From Candidatus Falkowbacteria bacterium CG1_02_41_21 (GTDB taxonomy: Bacteria; Patescibacteriota; Patescibacteriia; Patescibacteriales; UBA12465): a DNA stretch of 14,729 bases. The DNA is taken from positions 1-14,729 of the forward strand of contig MNUV01000052.1 of assembly GCA_001871235.1 (NCBI GenBank), given 5' to 3'. The stretch's first letter is position 1. Each line of letters starts with the position of its first letter. Made by a program: the position numbers and the translations under genes. The notes beneath the pieces are model-generated. The model was not told the DNA's origin and searched no databases. It worked only from the letters and a program-made list of their open reading frames with translations. Below are positions 1-6,909 of this stretch, in pieces.

Positions 1-1
1 A

Positions 2-235
2 TTTACTAGAGTGAAACGCCCACAGACCAACGGCAAAGCCGAAAGAGTTATCCAAACTATCATGAGAGAGTGGTGTCGGATCAATGAATTTAAAAATCAC
101 GAAGAAAGAAGAAGATCATTACAAAGATATGTGGCTCGCTATAATTATGAGAGGGCTCATTCAGCTCTAAATGGCTTAACCCCCATTCAGAGGATCACCA
201 ATTACTTTGCCAGCCAAAGTGTATACAACGCTTGA
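2..235 (+). CDS. DDE transposase/integrase, C-terminal fragment (5' end outside the window)
   Basis: This is the last part of a retroviral-integrase-type (rve) transposase of the IS481/IS3 kind. The frame is open to the window edge: Phe-Thr-Arg-Val lies before the Val-Lys-Arg-Pro-Gln-Thr-Asn-Gly-Lys-Ala-Glu-Arg motif, so the GTG at 11 is an internal valine and not a start. The Glu in Gly-Lys-Ala-Glu-Arg is the expected third residue of the catalytic DDE triad; both Asp residues would lie upstream of the window. The rest (YNYERAHSALNGLTPIQR) is the usual C-terminal signature. A TGA stop follows SVYNA. I could not identify a terminal inverted repeat after it, so the right end of the element is not mapped. 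Family level (IS481 versus IS3) is uncertain. Confidence 0.85.
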   Translation, partial: FTRVKRPQTNGKAERVIQTIMREWCRINEFKNHEERRRSLQRYVARYNYERAHSALNGLTPIQRITNYFASQSVYNA

Positions 236-349
236 CTTATTAACATACCAGGTGCTTCTGGATATTAGGGCTGGATTTGAAATCGAAAGGAGTATTCTGC
301 AAGATGCCTTGGATGAGTCGAATGAAGTTTGATTATAAATTGTTGCTCA

Positions 350-377
350 AAAAGCGCCGAAAACATTCGGTGCTTTT
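350..377 (+). terminator. Bidirectional intrinsic terminator after the transposase
   Basis: Bases 350-361 pair with 366-377 in a 12-bp stem with one G-T pair and an AACA loop. The stem is GC-rich near the loop (CCGAA/TTCGG), ends in TTTT on the plus strand, and has AAAAA on the left for the minus strand. A competing pairing exists: 349-357 (AAAAAGCGC) also matches 407-415 (GCGCTTTTT), so two folds exclude each other. Confidence 0.65.
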
Positions 378-383
378 AAATAT

Positions 384-395
384 CAGGAGCTCCTG
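384..395. repeat. Perfect 12-bp palindrome CAGGAGCTCCTG
   Basis: The 12 bases are their own reverse complement, with no spacer. They lie between the terminator and the extended -10 promoter at 431-439, so they could be an operator or simply a chance palindrome. The rest of the 236-455 intergenic stretch holds only the terminator, this site and the promoter; I see no RNA gene. Confidence 0.4.
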
Positions 396-430
396 TATAA
401 GTTTTAGCGCTTTTTTGTTATCGTCTTTTC

Positions 431-439
431 TGGTATAAT
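431..439 (+). promoter_or_regulatory. Extended -10 promoter (TGG TATAAT) for the 456 gene
   Basis: TG at 431-432 followed by one base and a perfect TATAAT (434-439) is an extended -10 element. The best -35 candidate is a poor T-run (412-417, 16-bp spacing). Transcription should start near 446, leaving only about ten bases before the ATG at 456, so the leader is too short for a Shine-Dalgarno site. Confidence 0.6.
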
Positions 440-455
440 AGTAGTAGCTTTATTT

Positions 456-1910
456 ATGAAAAAACTCTCTTATCGCCTTAAAATCAGGCTTATTTTATGG
501 TCAATTGTTATTTTGGCCGTTTTTGCTTTGAAGTATTTAGCCATTGTCCCATATGGCAAAATAACCTACACCTATCATCAAAATGGGCATAATCTTTTTG
601 GGGGCAAGGGCTTCTTTGGTAATTTTACTCCTTTGGATCGGGTTGACACCAAGGGAGATAATTTGAAGATTATCGGCGACTCGGTTTATTTTTCATTATT
701 TACTCCGCGTCGTTTTGAAACGGCTAAAATGACTATTGTCTATCGCGGTTTTGATTATGAAACGTATCCGATCATTGAAACCGGAGTCATGGTTGATCCG
801 ATCCTGCGTAATTATCACCTTTACCCCATTTTCAATTATATTATTGATCGCCTATCCAATGAGTGGAAGAAAAAAAATGATAATGGCTTGGTGTTGTTGC
901 AAAAAGAGAAAAAATTTAATGATGTGGCAGAGCTTTTAGCCAATCTGCCCCAAAGCGGCGAGCTGGCGTTTTATAATTATCAGTATAATTTTCCTTATCA
1001 GATTACGGATTATAAAGCCGGCGCGCAGGTTGTTAATTTACCTGATTTGCGCGGAACTTATCAATTCTATGCTTATATTGATAATGAAGATTTAAATTTT
1101 TCCGTTGACTTTGTGGATCTGAATCGAAATTTAGATAAGAATGGCGATCCGGTCCAAATTTATGTTTATGGTCATGACAAAAAGGCTATCGCGGAATATT
1201 CTTTGCCGGATGACGGCGACAAGAATGATGACGAGAAAATGAGTGAGGTCCGAAATATTAATATCAAGATTTCTGGTCTAGTGGCGGGAGTTTATAAAAT
1301 AGAAGTAAAAACCAGTGATGATTTAGTCAGTCAAAATATTAAGACTACTCAAAGTAAATTAGCTTTTATTTCCCGCCTTTGGCTTTATAATCCCTCCTCT
1401 CAAAGCATTAATCTCTGGACCGACGGGGCCTTTATCAGGGCTAAGGTTAATGATCCGGCCGGGGTGGGTAAAATCGCTTTAGACAGTGATTATTTAGCTA
1501 TTCCTGAGACTTATAAACAATATAAGATGTCTTTTATTAATCCCCAGAAGATTAATAGTCTCATTGTTTCTCGTCCGGAAACAGTCGTGGAAACCAGTGG
1601 AGTATTTTCCTTTTCAGTCGATTCTTTATTTAATCCCGCCATTAAAAAGATTGAAGCTAATACCGATTTGGACGGCATTAAATATATTGTGGCTAATTAT
1701 AATTTTCCGGTTAGTTTAGGGATTTGGAAAAAGGCGGAAGTGAAAATGGATCTTAGCGATGTTTATCGGGAAAAGGGCAATATCAATTTTATGATTTCTA
1801 TCCCCGGGCTATTAGCGGAGAATAATATTACTGGGGCAGAGATCAAATCGCTCCAAATTGAGTTGACGGGGAAAAGTTTAATCCAAAAAATTAAAGAATA
1901 TGTTCAATAA
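456..1910 (+). CDS. Membrane-anchored extracytoplasmic protein of unknown function
   Basis: I do not recognise this 484-residue protein. It has a basic N-terminus (MKKLSYRLKIR), one hydrophobic segment at about residues 11-31, then a long soluble part rich in beta-forming and aromatic residues (many YxY, FxF, VxIYVY patterns). This suggests a single-pass protein with most of its mass outside the cytoplasm. No catalytic motif or cysteine pair was seen. The start is fixed by the promoter about 16 bases upstream and the absence of an earlier in-frame ATG. The 70-aa membrane gene overlaps its 3' end by 11 bases, so the two are likely co-translated and may work together. Conservation restricted to CPR is likely but inferred. 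Confidence 0.8.
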   Translation: MKKLSYRLKIRLILWSIVILAVFALKYLAIVPYGKITYTYHQNGHNLFGGKGFFGNFTPLDRVDTKGDNLKIIGDSVYFSLFTPRRFETAKMTIVYRGFDYETYPIIETGVMVDPILRNYHLYPIFNYIIDRLSNEWKKKNDNGLVLLQKEKKFNDVAELLANLPQSGELAFYNYQYNFPYQITDYKAGAQVVNLPDLRGTYQFYAYIDNEDLNFSVDFVDLNRNLDKNGDPVQIYVYGHDKKAIAEYSLPDDGDKNDDEKMSEVRNINIKISGLVAGVYKIEVKTSDDLVSQNIKTTQSKLAFISRLWLYNPSSQSINLWTDGAFIRAKVNDPAGVGKIALDSDYLAIPETYKQYKMSFINPQKINSLIVSRPETVVETSGVFSFSVDSLFNPAIKKIEANTDLDGIKYIVANYNFPVSLGIWKKAEVKMDLSDVYREKGNINFMISIPGLLAENNITGAEIKSLQIELTGKSLIQKIKEYVQ

Positions 1911-2112
1911 TAGACTCAAGTTTATTGGCGGATCTAAATTCCATGTATTTTGTCAGGAGTTATTTTATGCTTTATCCGGCGCCTTGGTATTATTTGTGGT
2001 GATGGAGATAATCAAACCGCAGATAGTTACGGTTTATTTAAATCTTAGCTTTTGGTTGCTCCTTTGGTGTCTTAATGCTATGATTTTATTGTTGTTTAAG
2101 CCAGGAAAATAA
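1900..2112 (+). CDS. Small two-helix membrane protein
   Basis: This 70-residue protein has a basic start (MFNNRLKFIGGSKF) and two hydrophobic stretches, about residues 20-38 and 44-66, separated by a short Lys-Pro-containing turn; it ends in KPGK. No family was recognised. Its ATG lies inside the last codons of the upstream 484-aa gene (11-base overlap), which supports translational coupling, and a terminator follows immediately. A tight overlap with a real gene, compatible base use and a convincing membrane topology argue that it is coding. It could be a membrane partner of the upstream anchored protein. Confidence 0.7.
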   Translation: MFNNRLKFIGGSKFHVFCQELFYALSGALVLFVVMEIIKPQIVTVYLNLSFWLLLWCLNAMILLLFKPGK

Positions 2113-2120
2113 TATAAAAA

Positions 2121-2153
2121 CGACCTTCTTTGAGGGAAGGTCGCGCCATTTTT
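2121..2153. terminator. Bidirectional terminator between convergent genes
   Basis: CGACCTTC (2121-2128) pairs with GAAGGTCG (2136-2143), 8 bp around a 7-base loop. On the minus strand the stem runs straight into TTTTT (complement of 2116-2120), an ideal terminator for the 2162-2353 gene. On the plus strand the T-run (2149-2153) begins 6 bases after the stem, so it is weaker there. Confidence 0.75.
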
Positions 2154-2161
2154 GGCTGATT

Positions 2162-2353
2162 TTACTTCGGATTTTTTAATGATTTTACCCAACTGATATG
2201 CTGGGTCAAAATGATTGCCGGAATGATCAAGAAGACAAACACCCCTATTACTGCGTTGAAAATAATCCCCGCAAGTATTCCGACAATAATGCTACATACG
2301 ACGGCGATTAAATCCATGGTAAAAAGTCCCGAGCTTACATAGATATCTTTCAT
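2162..2353 (-). CDS. Small two-helix membrane protein, hypothetical
   Basis: This is a 63-residue protein with a short polar start (MKDIYVSSG), hydrophobic residues about 10-33 (rich in Ile, Val, Gly) and about 34-50, and a basic tail (WVKSLKNPK). Two membrane helices in a hairpin are likely, with both ends probably inside. I know no function. It is a single gene facing the 456-2112 pair, with its own strong terminator at 2116-2143, and it is divergent from the acetyl-CoA synthetase gene. The terminator placed exactly at its 3' end and the clean hydrophobic pattern favour a real gene; there is no homology evidence here. Confidence 0.6.
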   Translation of the reverse strand: MKDIYVSSGLFTMDLIAVVCSIIVGILAGIIFNAVIGVFVFLIIPAIILTQHISWVKSLKNPK

Positions 2354-2410
2354 TTCTTACATATTTTTGGTGATAAGACCATGATAACATACTTTTAAAT
2401 ATTTGTCAAT
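2354..2410. promoter_or_regulatory. Short divergent promoter region
   Basis: Only 57 bases separate two divergent genes. On the plus strand TTAAAT (2395-2400) is a possible -10 whose start point would fall a few bases before the ATG at 2411, giving an almost leaderless mRNA. On the minus strand TATGTT (complement of 2386-2391) is a possible -10. Neither has a clear -35, so the assignment is weak. Confidence 0.3.
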
Positions 2411-4447
2411 ATGGACAAGCTCAAGTCATTTTTAAGCCCAAAATCAGTGGCTATTATCGGTGCTTCCTCTAATCCGGCTAAATTAGGTTGGCAAATTCTG
2501 TCTAATTTAAAATCCGCCGGTTTTCCCGGTGATGTTTACCCGATTAACTTACACGAAACGGAAATTTTGGGCTTTAAGGCTTATCCGACCATTAATGAAT
2601 TAAAGGCCAAGGTTGATTTGGCGGTAATAGTCATTCCCGCTCCTTTTGTCTTGGAAGAGGTCAAGAAAGCGGCCCGCGGCGGCATTAAGAATTTAGTAAT
2701 TATTTCCGCCGGCTTCGGTGAGACCGGAAAAGCCGGTCGGGCCGTTGAGTCAGAGATAAAAAAGATAGCCGAAGTCAATGGTTTAAATATTCTCGGGCCG
2801 AATTGTTTAGGCTTTATCAACTACCGGGCTCATTTGAACATTACTTTTGCTAATACTTTTGGCCCGGAAGAAGGAAAAAAGAATCACAATATCGCTTTCT
2901 TGTCGCAATCGGGCGCCATTGGCAGCGCGGTGCTGGATTGGACGAAGAATAAGAATATTGGTTTTTCTTTGTTCATGAGTCTGGGCAATAAGGCGGTGTT
3001 AGATGAAAATGATTTTCTGGAATATTTATTGACCGATACCAGCAGTGATTTGGTGGTGGCTTATTTAGAGGAAATATCCGATGGCCGCCGATTTTTGAAT
3101 TTAGTTTCTCGTTTAGCTAAAATAAAACCCGTCGCCATTTTAAAAGCGGGCCGAACGGAAGCTGGCAGTGCCGCCGCTATGTCTCATACCGGCAGTTTGG
3201 CCGGTGGCGGTGAAGCGGTTAAGGCCGCTTTAATTAGAAGCGGAGCCATAGTGCTAAATGATATGAATGAGTTATTTAATTTGATGCGATTAATTAAAAA
3301 ACCGTTAAATTTAAATAATCCCGATCTCTATCTGGTTTCTAACGCGGGCGGACCGCTGGTTGTCAGCGTTGATGCTATTTTTGAGAGTAATTTATCCTTA
3401 CCCAAACTATCTTTAGACCAGAAAAATAAAATCATTAAAATTTTGCCAAGTTTTGGCCATGTCGCCAATCCTCTAGATATTTTAGGCGATGCCACTAGTG
3501 AACGCTATGCCCAAGTTTTAGGGGTGTTATTAGCCGAGACTAAAGTTCAAGCCCTATTAATTCTGTTAACCCCTCAAAGCGGGACGGATGTGAAGAATAT
3601 CGCCGAAGTTATCGGTCGTTTTAGTTTAAAATATCCGGATAAATTAATCGTGACCAGTTTCATCGGTGGGGTGGCCATTGCCGACGGCAAAAAGATTTTG
3701 GCGGAATATTTAGTCCCTAATTTTGATTATCCGGAAGAGGCCATCAGGGTTTTGGGCCATTATCTTAATTGGCAAAAGAATAAAAAGAGTTTGGTGATTT
3801 ATAAACAGCCCAAGTTAATTTCTCCCCGCTCTAAAATTAGCGGTCTTTGGGATTATTTGGACACCAAAAAACTATTGGATCAATATGGCCTGAAGACGGT
3901 CAAGACCGTCAGAGTTACTAAGACCAATATTCAGATTAAATATCCGCTAGCCGCTAAAATCGTCGGTCCGACTGTGGTGCATAAGAGCGAGGCTCAAGCG
4001 ATATTTTTAAATTTAAAAAATGAGAAAGAATTAAAGAAAATTAATAGTCAGCCGTTATTAAAAAAAGGCGCTAATTATTTGGTGGCTCAAGAAATGATTG
4101 CCGACGGGCTGGAAATAATTCTGGGATTCAAGCGGGATGATAATTTCGGTCCGATTATTATGGTCGGTTGGGGTGGAATTTATACGGAGATTATTAAAGA
4201 TGTCAGATTATTTTTAGCGGAAGATAATAATCATTTGATTAGGGAAGAAATTAAGCAATTAAAAGTCTATCAATTAATTCAAGGTGCCAGGGGGAAGGAA
4301 CCTTTTGATTTAGAGGCCTTAGTAGCCAATATTAAAAAATTAGTTTTATTGTCGCTCGCGCATCCGGAAATAAAAGAATTGGATATTAATCCGGCTTTTA
4401 TTTCGCCCCATGGTTTGGTCGCTGCTGACTGGCGGATTATCTCATAA
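2411..4447 (+). CDS. acdAB: Acetyl-CoA synthetase (ADP-forming), fused alpha-beta chain
   Basis: It converts acetyl-CoA (or a related acyl-CoA), ADP and phosphate to acetate, CoA and ATP, a substrate-level ATP step in the cytosol. Domains in order: CoA-binding Rossmann domain (about 6-135, with VAIIGASSNPAKLG and the ILGPNCLG motif at 128-134), succinyl-CoA-ligase-like domains (about 155-450), and an ATP-grasp beta domain (about 475-678). His259 in SHTGSLAG is the expected phosphohistidine of the alpha part. His524 in VVHKSEAQA corresponds to the second phosphohistidine of the beta part. The ELDINPAF motif near the end is the ATP-grasp metal-site signature. Length (678) is close to that of fused enzymes. 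The residues after His524 are usually D-V-G-G and are E-A-Q-A here. murJ follows after 5 bases. Acetate is the likely product, given porB in the same window, but substrate range is not certain. Confidence 0.9.
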   Translation: MDKLKSFLSPKSVAIIGASSNPAKLGWQILSNLKSAGFPGDVYPINLHETEILGFKAYPTINELKAKVDLAVIVIPAPFVLEEVKKAARGGIKNLVIISAGFGETGKAGRAVESEIKKIAEVNGLNILGPNCLGFINYRAHLNITFANTFGPEEGKKNHNIAFLSQSGAIGSAVLDWTKNKNIGFSLFMSLGNKAVLDENDFLEYLLTDTSSDLVVAYLEEISDGRRFLNLVSRLAKIKPVAILKAGRTEAGSAAAMSHTGSLAGGGEAVKAALIRSGAIVLNDMNELFNLMRLIKKPLNLNNPDLYLVSNAGGPLVVSVDAIFESNLSLPKLSLDQKNKIIKILPSFGHVANPLDILGDATSERYAQVLGVLLAETKVQALLILLTPQSGTDVKNIAEVIGRFSLKYPDKLIVTSFIGGVAIADGKKILAEYLVPNFDYPEEAIRVLGHYLNWQKNKKSLVIYKQPKLISPRSKISGLWDYLDTKKLLDQYGLKTVKTVRVTKTNIQIKYPLAAKIVGPTVVHKSEAQAIFLNLKNEKELKKINSQPLLKKGANYLVAQEMIADGLEIILGFKRDDNFGPIIMVGWGGIYTEIIKDVRLFLAEDNNHLIREEIKQLKVYQLIQGARGKEPFDLEALVANIKKLVLLSLAHPEIKELDINPAFISPHGLVAADWRIIS

Positions 4448-4452
4448 CAATT

Positions 4453-6096
4453 ATGTTTAAGAATTTGTTTAGTCGTCAAATAAACAGTATCACCATGGCC
4501 GCCGCTTTAGTCGGTGTGTCTTCTTTACTGTCGCGTTTTTTGGGGGTTTTCCGGGATAGAATTTTGGCCGGACAATTTGGTGCCGGTGAATCTTTGGATA
4601 TTTATTACAGCGCTTTTCGAATCCCGGACTTGGTTTATAATCTTTTGATCCTGGGAGCTTTATCCGCCGGCTTCATTCCCATCTTTACCGGGTTGATCAA
4701 GGACTTCAAGAGTTACAAGAGTACTGGCTTGTTCAAATATCTAAACTCCGAGGCTTGGGACCTAGCCAATAACCTTTTAAATATTTTAATGTTGGCCTTG
4801 ATTGGGTTAAGTGTCTTGGGTATTATTTTTGCTCCGAACTTAATCGCTTTAATTTCTCCCGGATTTTCGCCCGAGGCCAAAGAAACTACGGTTGCTTTGA
4901 CTCGGATTATGTTTTTGTCACCACTATTTTTGGGAATCTCCGGTATCTTGGGAGTAGTTTTGCAGTCTTTCAAAAACTTTTTAGTCTATTCGCTGGCTCC
5001 AATTTTGTATAACGTCGGTATTATCGTCGGAGCTTTATGGCTCTTTCCCTTAATGGGTATTCCAGGTTTGGCTTGGGGTGTCGTCCTGGGAGCTTTTTTA
5101 CATATGGTGATCCAAATCCCGATTGTTTATAACCTGGGTTGGCGCTATCGCCTGGCGATTAATTTCAGAAATAAGAATTTGATTAAAATCGCTCAAATGA
5201 TGATTCCACGGACTCTGAGTTTGGCGATTTCCCAAATTAATTTAGTAATTATTACCATCATCGCCTCAGAACTGGTTAGCGGTTCTTTATCGGTTTTCAA
5301 TTTCGCCAATAATCTGCAATCTTTCCCGGTGGGCATCTTTGGAATTTCTTTTGCAGTCGCGGCTTTTCCGGCTTTGTCGGCCGCCGCTCATGACAACAAA
5401 AAAATGATCAGTCATTTTTCTTCGGCCACTCGGCAAATATTATTTTTTATCATTCCCGCTACCGTTTTATTGATTACTCTCCGGGCCCAGATTATTCGAA
5501 TTATTTTGGGAACTGGTTCTTTCGATTGGCAAGATACTATTTTGACGATGGACACCTTAGGATTTTTTGCTTTAAGTCTTTTCGCCCAGGCGATAATTCC
5601 ACTTCAGACCAGACTCTTTTATGCCCGGCAAGATTCCAAGACGCCATTTATCATCGGCATCTTTGTCGTTGTTGCTAATATCTTTTTGTCCCTCTGGCTC
5701 TCCGGTCGTTTGGGTGTGGCCGGTTTGGCTTTGGCTTTTTCCATCTCCAGCATTTTGAATTTTATTTTGCTTTGGGGCTGGCTGTATATCAAAATCGGCA
5801 ACATGGATCAGACTAAGATTTTAATTTCCACCGCTAAGTTCTCAGCGGCCGGAATTGCTGCTGGTTTTGTTGTTCAAATGATGAAAAATATAGTCTGGCC
5901 TTATATTGATATGACAACTTTTTTTGGAGTTTTGGCTCAAGGTACGGCTGCCGCCCTGTTTGGGATTATTACCTATCTGCTGGTTTGCGCTCTACTGAAG
6001 AGTGAAGAGTTTTACGACTTTCTGAGTCTTATCAAGCGCAAATTATCTTGGCGTAAGGTCAAGGTGGGCGATCAAGGCGAGGTTCGGGGCTTGTAG
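4453..6096 (+). CDS. murJ: Lipid II flippase MurJ (MviN family)
   Basis: It moves lipid II, the peptidoglycan precursor, from the inner to the outer face of the cytoplasmic membrane. The 547-residue protein is hydrophobic throughout, consistent with the family's usual 14 helices. The N-terminus carries the signature SSLLSRFLGVFRD (23-35) followed by the DIYYSAFRIPDL region (49-60) and LGALSAGFIPIF (67-78). By alignment from memory, Arg28, Arg34 and Asp49 match functional E. coli residues Arg18, Arg24 and Asp39. E. coli Arg52 and Glu57 appear to be Tyr62 and Leu67 here. The short C-terminal tail is basic and cytoplasmic. It starts 5 bases after the acetyl-CoA synthetase stop and has no promoter of its own, so the two are co-transcribed; the terminator at 6130-6157 ends the unit. 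Confidence 0.93.
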   Translation: MFKNLFSRQINSITMAAALVGVSSLLSRFLGVFRDRILAGQFGAGESLDIYYSAFRIPDLVYNLLILGALSAGFIPIFTGLIKDFKSYKSTGLFKYLNSEAWDLANNLLNILMLALIGLSVLGIIFAPNLIALISPGFSPEAKETTVALTRIMFLSPLFLGISGILGVVLQSFKNFLVYSLAPILYNVGIIVGALWLFPLMGIPGLAWGVVLGAFLHMVIQIPIVYNLGWRYRLAINFRNKNLIKIAQMMIPRTLSLAISQINLVIITIIASELVSGSLSVFNFANNLQSFPVGIFGISFAVAAFPALSAAAHDNKKMISHFSSATRQILFFIIPATVLLITLRAQIIRIILGTGSFDWQDTILTMDTLGFFALSLFAQAIIPLQTRLFYARQDSKTPFIIGIFVVVANIFLSLWLSGRLGVAGLALAFSISSILNFILLWGWLYIKIGNMDQTKILISTAKFSAAGIAAGFVVQMMKNIVWPYIDMTTFFGVLAQGTAAALFGIITYLLVCALLKSEEFYDFLSLIKRKLSWRKVKVGDQGEVRGL

Positions 6097-6129
6097 TTCG
6101 ATTTAGCAAAAATATTTTTTGGGCAAGAA

Positions 6130-6157
6130 AAAAAGAGGCTGTTTTGGGCCTCTTTTT
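6130..6157. terminator. Bidirectional terminator, murJ / exported-protein gene A
   Basis: Bases 6130-6139 (AAAAAGAGGC) pair with 6148-6157 (GCCTCTTTTT). On the plus strand it ends murJ with five T; on the minus strand GCCTC runs into seven T and ends the 6178-6684 gene. The 30-base block 6116-6145 that includes the left arm is repeated at 6858-6887 with one mismatch. Confidence 0.85.
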
Positions 6158-6177
6158 ATATTCCTTTATTTGTCTGC

Positions 6178-6684
6178 TTATTTTTGAACTGCTAGAAAAC
6201 TGCAATGTTCAAAAAGTTCGGGGAAGAGAGATATTATAGTAATAGAACTTTTAGAATTGCATATTTCTAAATAAGGTGCATCATCTTCATTGTTTGAATC
6301 CTCTTCATGGTCTGCATCTAGAATAGAGCCGAGAGCGACAACTTCGATATGCTTACCTGATTTCGGTTGAGTTTCGCCGAAAGCAAGAAGTTCAAAAAAG
6401 GTAGCAGGGCGACAGCCAGCTTTATCCATTATAGATATAGCATCTTTTAAAGAAGTGCCTTTGTCAAAAGTGAAAAGTTTGGTTGATACTTCAATATTTT
6501 TTCCAACCAACTCAGCCGACAAGGGAAATTTTTCAGTGATAAGACTGCAATGAACATATGGGGTAAGCATTTGTTCTGGCGTCTTAGAATAATTAACGGT
6601 TAACAGTTCGGAGTTATTGTTTTGAGCTTTACAAGCACAAAACACAAACATTAAAATTGTGGATATCAAAAATAACTTTTTCAT
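6178..6684 (-). CDS. Exported protein A with CPR-type C-terminal domain
   Basis: This is a 168-residue protein. Residues 1-20 form a signal peptide (MKKLFLISTILMFVFCACKA) with likely cleavage before QNNN; Cys16 or Cys18 could make it a lipoprotein, but the lipobox is poor. Residues 88-168 match a pattern I recall from many short CPR proteins: GCRPATFFELLAFG, then VVALGS, PYLEI and a terminal CSFLAVQK. That family has no function known to me. Residues 123-135 are strongly acidic (DADHEEDSNNEDD), a possible metal-binding or linker stretch. The middle (about 50-87) resembles the part that normally precedes this domain. It is transcribed from the promoter at 6798-6826, through a structured leader, to the terminator at 6130-6157; these frames are shared with gene B next to it. 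Recognition of the domain is from memory and was not searched. Confidence 0.75.
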   Translation of the reverse strand: MKKLFLISTILMFVFCACKAQNNNSELLTVNYSKTPEQMLTPYVHCSLITEKFPLSAELVGKNIEVSTKLFTFDKGTSLKDAISIMDKAGCRPATFFELLAFGETQPKSGKHIEVVALGSILDADHEEDSNNEDDAPYLEICNSKSSITIISLFPELFEHCSFLAVQK

Positions 6685-6703
6685 GATTATTGGATTTAAG
6701 GTT
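6674..6703. repeat. 30-bp start-codon block, copy A
   Basis: Identical at all 30 positions to 8018-8047. Read on the minus strand it begins AACCTTAAATCC, continues AATAATC, and ends with ATGAAAAAGTT, so it covers the 3' end of the leader and the first three codons and part of the fourth. The protein sequences diverge immediately after this block. Confidence 0.95.
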
Positions 6704-6769
6704 TAGAAATTGAGTTAATTATTGGGCCTATATTAATGATAAGCCAGATAATTAACTCAGTTAACCTTA
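6697..6769 (-). promoter_or_regulatory. Structured 5' leader of gene A (long hairpin)
   Basis: The outer stem pairs TAAGGTT (6697-6703) with AACCTTA (6763-6769). The inner stem pairs TGAGTTAATTAT (6711-6722) perfectly with ATAATTAACTCA (6748-6759); the loop is 25 bases. In the mRNA it ends 12 bases before the AUG and there is no Shine-Dalgarno site. Its flanks are shared with the gene B leader: 6750-6777 matches 8101-8128 at 26 of 28 positions, while the loop differs in sequence and length. Confidence 0.7.
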
Positions 6770-6797
6770 TTTTTCAACGAACTGGTTGTATGGCTGT

Positions 6798-6826
6798 ATT
6801 ATAACATCCTTCTTTAATCTTGTCAA
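6798..6826 (-). promoter_or_regulatory. Perfect-consensus sigma70 promoter of gene A
   Basis: On the minus strand TTGACA (complement of 6821-6826), a 17-bp spacer and TATAAT (complement of 6798-6803), with TG one base before the -10. Both hexamers are exact. The start point should be near 6791, giving a leader of about 107 bases. A small hairpin (GGGGAT 6827-6832 with ATCCCC 6840-6845) abuts the -35 on its upstream side. Confidence 0.85.
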
Positions 6827-6871
6827 GGGGATGATAAAAATCCCCATATTTATTGAGTTTTTGGACAAGAA

Positions 6872-6900
6872 AAAAAGAGGCTGTTTTTTAGCCCCTTTTT
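6872..6900 (-). terminator. Terminator of gene B
   Basis: On the minus strand AGGGGCT/AGCCTCT pairing (6890-6895 with 6877-6882, one G-U pair) is followed by seven T. On the plus strand the same position would be an A-C mismatch, so the hairpin is better suited to minus-strand RNA. The block 6858-6887 equals the gene A block 6116-6145 at 29 of 30 positions. Confidence 0.8.
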
Positions 6901-6909
6901 AAAATGATT

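Noticed and set aside
236..300. Right terminal inverted repeat of the transposon
   Set aside because: Without the left end no matching pair can be shown; nothing after the TGA is convincing on its own.
304..435. A small ORF beginning MPWMSRMKFDYK
   Set aside because: It runs through the terminator at 350-377, the palindrome and into the -10 element; its codons are forced by those features and it has no membrane or domain signal.
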